From Planctomyces sp. (lineage in GTDB: Bacteria > Planctomycetota > Planctomycetia > Planctomycetales > Planctomycetaceae), in assembly GCA_019636235.1 (NCBI GenBank), contig JAHBXW010000001.1, forward strand, positions 124,001-188,000: a DNA stretch of 64,000 bases. Direction: 5' to 3'. Both the position numbers and the translations under genes were made by a program. Shown here piece by piece: positions 57,318 through 64,000 of this stretch. The notes beneath the pieces are model-generated. The model had not been told where the DNA came from. It did not search any database and saw nothing but the letters and a program-made list of their open reading frames with translations. Every line of letters begins with the position of its first letter. The stretch's first letter is position 1.

Positions 57318-58667
57318 ATGGCCCGATTCGTCCGCACGATTCAGCTCGCGATGAAGAGCCTGCTGCTCCACAAGCTGCGCTCCGGGCTGACAATGCTGGG
57401 CATCGTGTTCGGCGTGTTCTCGGTGATCGCGATGCTGGCGATCGGCGAGGGGGCGAGCACGCAGGCTCAGGAGCAGGTGGTGGCGCTGGGCGCGACGAAC
57501 ATCATTGTCCGCAGCATCAAGCCGCCGGACGAAGTGTCGTCGGGACAGGGGGGCAACACGATGGTGCTCCGTTACGGCCTGACGCGCGACGATCATCGCG
57601 TCCTGTCGCAGACGGTGCCCAACGTGACGGGCATGGTGCCGATCCGCGAGACGACCCAGGAGATCCGCAACCTGGAACGCGCGATGAACTCGCGTATCGT
57701 GGGCTGCACCCCCGAATACCTCGATATGAACCATCTGCTGATGGATCGCGGCCGGTTTCTGTCGGACTCCGACGTGACGCGGATGGCCAACGTCGCCGTG
57801 ATCGCCGCGGGCGTGGCCCGGCAGCTGTTTCCGGTCGAAGACCCCATCGGCAAGCCGCTGCAGATCGCCAACCGCGCCTACGTCGTCGTGGGCATCACGC
57901 GCGAACGCACGGCGTCTGCGGCGGTCGGCGGCAGCATGTCCGGGCAGGACTTCAACCAGGACGTGTACATCCCGCTGGACACCTTCCAGTCCAGGATCAA
58001 CAGCGGCGACGTGATCATGCGACGGACGTCGGGCAGCTTCAGCGCCGAATCGGTCGTCTACAACCAGATCACGCTCAAGGTCGCCAAGTCCGACGACGTG
58101 ATCCCGACCGCGGAAGTCGTCCGCGAAACAATGGAGCGGATGCACGGGCAGAAGAAGGACTACGACGTCGTGGTTCCGCTCGAGCTGCTGAAACAGGCCG
58201 CTCAGCTGCGGAACATCTTCAACATCGTGCTGGGTTCGATTGCCGGGATCAGTCTGCTGGTGGGCGGGATCGGCATCATGAACATCATGCTGGCGACCGT
58301 CACCGAGCGGACCCGGGAAATCGGCATCCGCCGCGCGCTGGGAGCCCGGCGGTCGGACATCATCCAGCAGTTCCTGACGGAAACCGTGGTGCTGTCCGGC
58401 ACGGGGGGACTGATCGGCATGGCGGGCGGGTTGCTGACCCCCGCGGCCTTCCGGGCGATCAAGTGGGTCGTCGAGCGGTACATTCTGGACGACACGGCGA
58501 CGATGTCCGACGTGGGGCAGATGTTCCTGGGCATGACGCCGCAGATCGCCGTGTGGAGCCTTCCCGTGGCCCTGGGCTTTTCCGTGCTGACGGGTCTCGT
58601 ATTCGGCGTCTACCCCGCGCAGGCGGCGGCCAAGCTCGATCCGATCGAGGCGCTGCGGCATTCGTGA
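57318..58667 (+). CDS. ABC transporter permease, MacB/FtsX type
   Basis: A 449-aa permease with a signal-anchor first helix ([24 protein letters not shown]), a large periplasmic MacB-type domain (about residues 55-300) and three C-terminal helices. The FtsX-like motif [28 protein letters not shown] is seen in part ([24 protein letters not shown]). Such permeases act with an ATPase and often a periplasmic adaptor in mechanotransmission or lipoprotein/peptide export; neither is adjacent. ATG 57318. Confidence 0.85.
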   Translation: MARFVRTIQLAMKSLLLHKLRSGLTMLGIVFGVFSVIAMLAIGEGASTQAQEQVVALGATNIIVRSIKPPDEVSSGQGGNTMVLRYGLTRDDHRVLSQTVPNVTGMVPIRETTQEIRNLERAMNSRIVGCTPEYLDMNHLLMDRGRFLSDSDVTRMANVAVIAAGVARQLFPVEDPIGKPLQIANRAYVVVGITRERTASAAVGGSMSGQDFNQDVYIPLDTFQSRINSGDVIMRRTSGSFSAESVVYNQITLKVAKSDDVIPTAEVVRETMERMHGQKKDYDVVVPLELLKQAAQLRNIFNIVLGSIAGISLLVGGIGIMNIMLATVTERTREIGIRRALGARRSDIIQQFLTETVVLSGTGGLIGMAGGLLTPAAFRAIKWVVERYILDDTATMSDVGQMFLGMTPQIAVWSLPVALGFSVLTGLVFGVYPAQAAAKLDPIEALRHS

Positions 58668-58820
58668 CGGCCGGGGCCCGGCGCGCGTCGTTTGAAGCGT
58701 CCCCGGCGACGGAGTATGTTCCCCGCGCGGCCCGGTCCATGCCGGCCAGTCGCCATCTTCTAGTGCAATTAGTGCAATCGCGGCGCCCGCCGCGTCCCTT
58801 TGGGCTGTCTGTCGGAAACC

Positions 58821-60788
58821 ATGAACATCCTCGCTGAGCTGCAGTCGCGATTCGCCGCGGCGCTGACCGACCTGGCCCCCGATCCTCAGGCGTACGCCGC
58901 CATGGTCCGCCCGGCGCAGGACGCGCGCAACGGCGACTACCAGGCGAATTGCGCCATGCCGCTGGCCCGGATCGTCGGCGCGAAGCCGCACGACGTGGCG
59001 AAAACGATCATCGATCGCGCGCGGCTCGACGATCTCTGCGAGCCGCCCACCGTCGCGGGGCCCGGCTTCATCAATCTGACGCTTCGCCGCGAGTTCCTGG
59101 AACACACTCTGGCCGCCGTCGCCGCCGATCGGCGGTTCGGAGCGCCGGCCGCAGAGTCGCCGAAATCGATTGTCGTCGACTTCTCCTCGCCCAACGTCGC
59201 GAAGCCGATGCACGTCGGGCATCTGCGGAGCACCGTCATCGGCGACGCACTGCACCGGATTCTGGAATTCGCGGGGCACCAGGTGCTCAGCGACAACCAT
59301 GTGGGCGACTGGGGCACGCAGTTCGGGATGATCCTGTACGGCTACAAGCATTTCCTGGATGCCGAGGCCTATGTCGCGGACAAAGTCGGCGAACTCGCTC
59401 GGCTGTACCGGCTCGTCAACCAGCTCTGCGACTGCCATGACGCCCGCGAATCACTGCCCCGGCTGCGAGCCGAGCTGGAAGCCGCGACCGCAAAATTGCC
59501 GGCTCTGGAAGCCGCCGCTGGGCAGGACAAAGCGGCCCAGGCGGCGCTGAAGAAGGCTCGCGCGGAACTCGACAAGCAGCGGGAGGAGCTGAAGACCGCG
59601 GAGCGCAAAGTCGCCGCCGTCGAACAGGACCCGGCGATGCGCGAGTTGGCCGACGCGCACCCGGGCATCGCCCGCGCCGCGCGCGATGAAACCGCGAAAC
59701 TGCATGCCGGCGATCCTGAAAACCGGGCGCTGTGGGACGAGTTCCTGCCCGCCTGCCTGGGTGCGCTGCAGCGGCTGTACGACCGGCTGGGCATCCAGTT
59801 CGATCACACGCTCGGCGAGAGCTTCTACGACCCCTACCTGCCGGAGGTTGTGCGGCAGCTCGCATCGCGCGGGCTCGCCGTGGAAAGCGACGGCGCCCGC
59901 TGCGTGTTTCTGGAAGGCCGCAACGCGCCGTTCATCGTTCAGAAAGGGGACGGCGCCTACACGTATGCCACGACCGATCTGGCCACGATCGAGTACCGCG
60001 TGAAGGAGTTCGGCGCGCAGATCATTCTGTATGTCGTCGACGCCCGGCAGAGCGATCATTTCGAAATGCTGTTCGAGACGGCCCGCCGCTGGGGATTCGC
60101 CGACGTCGAGTGTCGGCACATCAGCTTCGGGATGGTGCTGGGCGAGGACGGACGGCCGTTCAAGACGCGGGCGGGAGACACCGTCGGGCTGGAGAGCCTG
60201 TTGGATGAAGCCATCCGCGAGGCGCGGCGGATTGTCGACGAAAACGACGACTCCAAGCGGAACGAGCACGACCAGCCGGCGCCCGAACTGGACGACGCGG
60301 AGCGCGCCGCCGTGGCGGAGGCTGTCGGGCTGGGCGGCATCAAGTATGCGGACCTCCGGCACAACCGCGAAAGCGACTACGTGTTCAGCTGGTCGAAGAT
60401 GCTCGCCAAAACGGGGGACACAGCCACGTACCTGCAATACGCGTACGCCCGCACGCGGGGCATCCTGCGAAAGGCGGAAGCGGCCGGAGCCGCAGCCGGA
60501 ACGGCGCCGATCGCCATGGCACAGCCCGCCGAGCGGGCACTCGCCCTGCACATCTGCCGTTTCCCCGAGGCGGTCAGCGCCGTCGCGCAGGAGTATCGGC
60601 CCAACTTCCTGACGCAGTACCTGTTCGAACTCGCCAACAGCTTCAGTTCGTTCTACGACGCCTGCCCGGTCATGAAGGAGCCCGATCCGGCGGTTCGCGC
60701 GAGCCGCCTGCGGCTTGTCGATCTGACGGGCGCGGTCCTGAAGAAGGGCCTGTCGCTGTTGGGGATTCAGGCCTGTGAGCGGATGTGA
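58821..60788 (+). CDS. argS: arginyl-tRNA synthetase
   Basis: Charges tRNA-Arg. 655 aa: N-terminal additional domain, the class I HIGH signature as HVGHLRST (about residue 130), DNHVGDWGTQFGMI, and the KMSK-equivalent KTRAGDTVGL, then an anticodon-binding DALR domain ending in KKGLSLLGIQACERM. A coiled-coil-rich insert (about residues 205-290; LRAELEAATAKLPALE and ALKKARAELDKQREELK) makes it some 80 residues longer than E. coli ArgS (577 aa). ATG 58821 is preferred to the in-frame start seven codons earlier. Confidence 0.95.
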   Translation: MNILAELQSRFAAALTDLAPDPQAYAAMVRPAQDARNGDYQANCAMPLARIVGAKPHDVAKTIIDRARLDDLCEPPTVAGPGFINLTLRREFLEHTLAAVAADRRFGAPAAESPKSIVVDFSSPNVAKPMHVGHLRSTVIGDALHRILEFAGHQVLSDNHVGDWGTQFGMILYGYKHFLDAEAYVADKVGELARLYRLVNQLCDCHDARESLPRLRAELEAATAKLPALEAAAGQDKAAQAALKKARAELDKQREELKTAERKVAAVEQDPAMRELADAHPGIARAARDETAKLHAGDPENRALWDEFLPACLGALQRLYDRLGIQFDHTLGESFYDPYLPEVVRQLASRGLAVESDGARCVFLEGRNAPFIVQKGDGAYTYATTDLATIEYRVKEFGAQIILYVVDARQSDHFEMLFETARRWGFADVECRHISFGMVLGEDGRPFKTRAGDTVGLESLLDEAIREARRIVDENDDSKRNEHDQPAPELDDAERAAVAEAVGLGGIKYADLRHNRESDYVFSWSKMLAKTGDTATYLQYAYARTRGILRKAEAAGAAAGTAPIAMAQPAERALALHICRFPEAVSAVAQEYRPNFLTQYLFELANSFSSFYDACPVMKEPDPAVRASRLRLVDLTGAVLKKGLSLLGIQACERM

Positions 60789-60811
60789 CGCCCCGCCGCG
60801 ACGGCACTGGC

Positions 60812-61405
60812 TCAGCCGCCGGAATAAGCGCGTTGCAGACGTCCGAGAATCGCCGCTTCCAGGGCCAGATCGCGTCCGGCCGGAATCCAGCCGCTGGGCG
60901 TCGACTGGCCGACGACCGGGTTCAGGTCCCGCCGGAGCGGCTCATTCTCGGAGAACGTCGCCGCGCCGGTCGAGTTGGCGGCGATGCCCGGCAGGTCCTC
61001 CAGCTCCTTGAAGGCTTCGACCGAGACCAGGTAGCCCTGTCCCTGCTCGCCCGGAATCACGTTCACGATCACGCGCCGCCGCACTGACTGCAGCGTGCTT
61101 TCCAGCCGGTTCGCCAGGCCGACGGAATCGGAGTGCCACGGTTCGAGCACCCCGGACCCGACGAAGTACTGCGTTTCGATCACACGCGACAGCCGGTTCT
61201 CGCGGGCGATTCCGAAGTGAAACTCGTGCAGCACGTCGACGGTCCGCTCCCACACGGCGTCTTCGTTGTTGCTGCCGACGAACATCGGGTTCGCCGCGGG
61301 CGGCGGAGCGAACGCCATCGAGCGGTTCATTGGAGCGCAGCCTGCCCCGGCTCCTGCGGCCAGCAGAAGAAGCAGTCCGGTGCAGAATCGCGTGGCGTGA
61401 CGCAT
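60812..61405 (-). CDS. predicted lipoprotein of unknown function
   Basis: A 197-aa protein starting MRHATRFCTGLLLLLAAGAGAGC, a lipoprotein signal ending in a Cys in a near-lipobox context (AGAGC). The mature part (RTVDVLHEFHFGIARENRLSRVIET, RRRVIVNVIPGEQGQGYLVSVEAFKELEDLP, shown in pieces) looks like a compact alpha/beta domain, and I do not recognise a family. It overlaps nothing; the hemG-like gene ends 87 bp upstream. Possibly cotranscribed with that gene, but no functional link is evident. Confidence 0.7.
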   Translation of the reverse strand: MRHATRFCTGLLLLLAAGAGAGCAPMNRSMAFAPPPAANPMFVGSNNEDAVWERTVDVLHEFHFGIARENRLSRVIETQYFVGSGVLEPWHSDSVGLANRLESTLQSVRRRVIVNVIPGEQGQGYLVSVEAFKELEDLPGIAANSTGAATFSENEPLRRDLNPVVGQSTPSGWIPAGRDLALEAAILGRLQRAYSGG

Positions 61406-61491
61406 GCCGCGAAGGGAGGCGAGCCGGCGACGAATGCCGCGGGACGGGATGGGAGCGCGGACAATCGCAGGGGAGGCCGAATCCGGCAAGG

Positions 61492-62955
61492 TCAATCCGC
61501 TGGAGGCCCCGCGGGTTGCCCAGTTTGACTCGGCAGCGATCTCCAGACTGCGTCCGCAGCGGCGGTGCCGCTGGCGATGGCATCCGGAATCCCCACTCCC
61601 CGGTAGGCGTTCCCGCACAGGGCGAAGCCGGGCAGCTTCGCCGCCGCCTCATCGATGCGGTTGACCCGCTCAAGATGACCGACGTGGTACTGCGGCATGC
61701 CCCGGCCGTACCGCACGACCTCCGTGAAATCGGGCTCGCCCTCCGCGCCCAGCAGGTCGCGCAGCTCTGCGAGCACGATCCGCACCAGCGACGGATCGTC
61801 CTGGGCGAGCAGTTCGGGCTGCATCGCCCCGCCGACGAACGTGCGCAGAATCACCCGTCCCTCAGGAGCGCGGCCCGGAAACTTCCGGCTGGCGAACGAG
61901 ACCGCGAGTATCCGCCGTTGCTCGATGTGCGGAATGACCATCCCGGCCCCGTCCAGGGGATGCCGGATGTCCGCGAGCCGATGCCCGGTGACGACGATCG
62001 CCGATGAGGCGTATTCGATCTCGTTCAACGCCGCGGCCAGCCCGGGGCTGTGGGATTCGATCAACGCCGCCGCCCGGTAGGCCGGAATCGCCAGGATCAG
62101 GGCATCGAACCGGCGCGGACCGGCGGGCGTCGTCAGTTCCCAGCCCGCGCCTGGAGCGAGACGCCTGACGCTGGACACCTCGGTCTGCAGGGCCAGCGCT
62201 CCCAGCTGCGACTGAAACCGCTCGGCCATTGCCGACAGCAGTTCTTCCATGCCGCCGGGCAGGGAGACGAACAGTCCGTACCGCGCTCCGTGGGCGCCGG
62301 CGTCGTCGACGGTCGATCTCCGCAGCGCGCGGATCACGCTGCCGTGCCTGCGTTCCATCTCCAGAAACCGCGGCATCGTCGCGGCCAGGCTCAACCGTTC
62401 GGGGTCCGACGTGTAAATTCCGCCGACGAGCGGTTGCACGATCCGGTCGAGGGCTTCCTGTCCGAACCGGCGGCGGACAAACGAGGCCAGCGATTCATCC
62501 GTCGCTTCCTTCCGCGGCGGAACGGCCATCTCTCGCAGGACGCGCAACTTGCCGCGCCACGACAGCAAAGGCGACTTCACCAGCGGCCAGAACCGCGTCG
62601 GAGCAAGCAGTTGAAACCCCGCGGGAGTGGCGACGGGCCGGCCGCGGCGCAGGATGAAGGACTTCCGGAACCGCGGGTCGGTGCCGATCAACCGGGATTC
62701 GAGCCCCAACTGGCGGCACAACGTGACGGCCGCCGGCTTGTTCGTGATGAACGAATCGGCCCCGCGCTCGACGAGGTAATCGCCGATTCGCTGTGTGTGG
62801 ACCAGCCCTCCTGGACGTGGTCCCGCTTCGAACGCCGACACGTCGACCTGTCGTCCGTACTCCGCCGCGCGGCGCTGCAGTTCCAGCGCTGCGGCCAAAC
62901 CGCTGAAGCCGGCCCCGATGACGGCGATCGTCGGTGCGGGACCGGAATCGGACAT
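61492..62955 (-). CDS. hemY: protoporphyrinogen oxidase (HemY/HemG-type FAD enzyme)
   Basis: A 487-aa FAD amine-oxidase-fold enzyme, oxygen-dependent protoporphyrinogen or coproporphyrinogen oxidase of haem synthesis. It has an N-terminal GxGxxG (VIGAGFSGLAAALEL), AFEAGPRPGGLVHT, LVERGADSFIT, PLVGGIYTSDPERLSLAA and a C-terminal FAD motif CGNAYRGVGIPDAI. In planctomycetes this type is often the coproporphyrinogen III oxidase of the coproporphyrin route; the sequence alone does not decide. ATG 62955; the frame also starts at a TTG two codons earlier. It diverges from the glutathione peroxidase gene. Confidence 0.9.
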   Translation of the reverse strand: MSDSGPAPTIAVIGAGFSGLAAALELQRRAAEYGRQVDVSAFEAGPRPGGLVHTQRIGDYLVERGADSFITNKPAAVTLCRQLGLESRLIGTDPRFRKSFILRRGRPVATPAGFQLLAPTRFWPLVKSPLLSWRGKLRVLREMAVPPRKEATDESLASFVRRRFGQEALDRIVQPLVGGIYTSDPERLSLAATMPRFLEMERRHGSVIRALRRSTVDDAGAHGARYGLFVSLPGGMEELLSAMAERFQSQLGALALQTEVSSVRRLAPGAGWELTTPAGPRRFDALILAIPAYRAAALIESHSPGLAAALNEIEYASSAIVVTGHRLADIRHPLDGAGMVIPHIEQRRILAVSFASRKFPGRAPEGRVILRTFVGGAMQPELLAQDDPSLVRIVLAELRDLLGAEGEPDFTEVVRYGRGMPQYHVGHLERVNRIDEAAAKLPGFALCGNAYRGVGIPDAIASGTAAADAVWRSLPSQTGQPAGPPAD

Positions 62956-63203
62956 GGGCAAGCTGGCGGGCGAGTCTGGCGAGCGGAGCGGAACGGCTTT
63001 TCGGGTTCAGCATGATGCGTCTGCAGCGGAAGACCAATGCTGGCCGTGTGGTTTCCGGAACCGGGAACGGCTCGCGCGGCGGCGGGGGAGTGGGCGGCGG
63101 CCGGCCGATTGCTAGACTGTTGTCATCATGCCGCGGATGCGCCGACGAGCCCGATCAGGCCGTTCGCACTCCGCCCGGTGTCCTGCCTCAACTGGAGCCT
63201 TCC

Positions 63204-63782
63204 ATGCTGCGAACGTTCTGCCTGGCGGCGCTGACCGCCTCAATGGCGACTGCTGTTCTGGTTTATGCCGAGGAGAAGAAAGACGCTGTGCCCGCCGCTC
63301 TGGATTTCACGATGAAGTCGCTGGACGGGAAGCCCGTCGAGCTGTCGAAGTACGACGGCAAGGTCGTCCTGGTTGTGAACGTCGCCAGCGAGTGCGGCCT
63401 CACCCCGCAGTACAAGAACCTGCAGACGGTGTACGACCAGTACAAGGCGGACGGGCTGGTCGTTCTGGGGTTCCCCTGCAATCAGTTCGGGGCCCAGGAG
63501 CCCGGCAGCGCCAAGGAGATCCAGGAGTTCTGCACGAAGAACTACGGCGTCACCTTCGACATGTTTGAAAAGGTGGACGTGAACGGCGACAAGGCGGCGC
63601 CGCTGTTCAAGCACCTGACCTCGCTGGAGACGAAGCCGAAGGGCGCCGGCAAGGTTTCGTGGAACTTCGAAAAGTTTCTGATCAACCGGGAAGGGGAGGT
63701 CGTCGGCCGGTTCGAACCGCGGACCGAGCCCGATTCGCCGGAGGTCAAGGCGGCGATTGAAAAGGAACTCGAAAAGAAGTGA
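63204..63782 (+). CDS. exported glutathione peroxidase (Cys type)
   Basis: A thioredoxin-fold peroxidase reducing hydroperoxides. 192 aa: a signal peptide (MLRTFCLAALTASMATAVLVYA), the catalytic Cys at C64 in VASECGLTPQYKNLQ, the Gln of FPCNQFGAQEPG and the Trp of WNFEKFL. Cys replaces Sec. Bacterial members often use thioredoxin rather than glutathione. Export is inferred from the signal. ATG 63204; transcription ends at the strong terminator at 63835. Confidence 0.93.
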   Translation: MLRTFCLAALTASMATAVLVYAEEKKDAVPAALDFTMKSLDGKPVELSKYDGKVVLVVNVASECGLTPQYKNLQTVYDQYKADGLVVLGFPCNQFGAQEPGSAKEIQEFCTKNYGVTFDMFEKVDVNGDKAAPLFKHLTSLETKPKGAGKVSWNFEKFLINREGEVVGRFEPRTEPDSPEVKAAIEKELEKK

Positions 63783-63834
63783 TCGCCGATGCGCCGGCAG
63801 CCGCCGGACATTTCGAACGTCACTGACGCGATCG

Positions 63835-63872
63835 CGCCGCACGCTGCTCTCCGGAGGCGTGCGGCGTTTTTT
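63835..63872 (+). terminator. rho-independent terminator after the GPx gene
   Basis: A perfect 10-bp stem CGCCGCACGC / GCGTGCGGCG with a 12-nt loop, followed by TTTTTT (63867-63872). It starts 53 nt after the stop. It is also read by the convergent gene from the right, without a T-run on that strand. Confidence 0.9.
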
Positions 63873-63882
63873 CGTTTTGCAG

Positions 63883-64000
63883 CTACTCGAGGGCCAGGCC
63901 GTCGATCCAGATCGTCAGCGGCGGCGCGCCCCACGAGTCGAATCCCAGCTGGATCGCGCGCACGTCGCGGATGCCGCCTTCCGCCGTCCAGAGTTCGTTG
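63883..64000 (-). CDS. C-terminal end of unknown protein (5' part outside window)
   Basis: A reading frame on the minus strand from the right edge to the TAG at 63885-63883, 38 visible codons: NELWTAEGGIRDVRAIQ, then LGFDSWGAPPLTIWIDGLALE at the end. The beta-rich ending 'PLTIWIDGLALE' resembles the last strand of carbohydrate-binding/CIA30-like jelly rolls, but too little is present for a firm family. Codon use matches the host. Confidence 0.6.
   Translation of the reverse strand, partial: NELWTAEGGIRDVRAIQLGFDSWGAPPLTIWIDGLALE

Noticed and set aside
58761-58778. Tandem 9-bp repeat tagtgcaat before argS
   Set aside because: Only two short copies in A/T-rich context; most likely chance.
57069-59438. 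789-codon minus-strand frame across the permease and argS
   Set aside because: Shadow of two recognised plus-strand genes; composition is His/Arg/Gln-rich as expected for antisense frames.

Overview
The window is GC-rich chromosomal DNA from a member of the Planctomycetota, probably a free-living Planctomycetales-type organism. The markers are DUF1501 secreted proteins, an ECF sigma factor paired with a large Ser/Thr kinase carrying a C-terminal repeat region, CotH-kinase/VTC/DUF4956 genes, a cytochrome-peroxidase/beta-propeller protein, and core housekeeping genes scattered singly rather than in the operons seen in Proteobacteria. No 16S rRNA is present, so the genus cannot be named.

Layout. 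1-3.9 kb: ruvA (partial), a D-aminoacylase-type amidohydrolase, and a type II NADH dehydrogenase. 3.9-9.7 kb: a double-FHA protein divergent from an envelope-polysaccharide pair (O-antigen ligase-like protein and a WecA/TagO-type GlcNAc-1-P transferase). 9.7-17.6 kb: a UbiD/MqnP-type decarboxylase, a cysteine-less FmdB-like protein, a multi-haem beta-propeller protein, rlmN, a DUF1990 protein and polX. 17.6-21.1 kb: glnA with a possible sigma-54 promoter and a hairpin terminator, then a DUF1501 protein.

21.97-27.19 kb is a foreign-looking island of visibly lower GC. It is bounded by a 15-bp direct repeat derived from the 3' end of an intact tRNA-Val(CAC). It carries a tight three-gene operon: a 199-aa unknown protein, an XRE-HTH/ImmA-type metalloprotease, and a 902-aa protein with a zinc ribbon and a C-terminal PD-(D/E)XK nuclease signature. 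A good promoter and two operator-like palindromes precede the operon. A truncated tyrosine integrase lies at the tRNA end. This is the best candidate in the window for an undescribed defence or toxin-antitoxin-like system.

27.4-39.0 kb is a leftward gene train: ECF sigma, Ser/Thr kinase, VTC-domain protein, DUF4956 membrane protein, two CotH-kinase proteins with EF-hands and long Gly/Pro-rich tracts, and a PQQ-type beta-propeller. It looks like a signalling or surface-modification module.

39-64 kb is mostly housekeeping: tmk, an M20 peptidase, gyrA, murJ with a DUF1653 gene, a second DUF1501 protein, ispG, a duplicated ABC-2 permease, acnA, rlmI, pyrH, an HNH protein, a MacB/FtsX-type permease, argS, a lipoprotein, hemG/hemY, an exported glutathione peroxidase with a strong terminator, and the 3' end of an unknown gene at the right edge.

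All calls come from reading the sequence and translated frames. No database search was run, and names rest on motif recognition and length.
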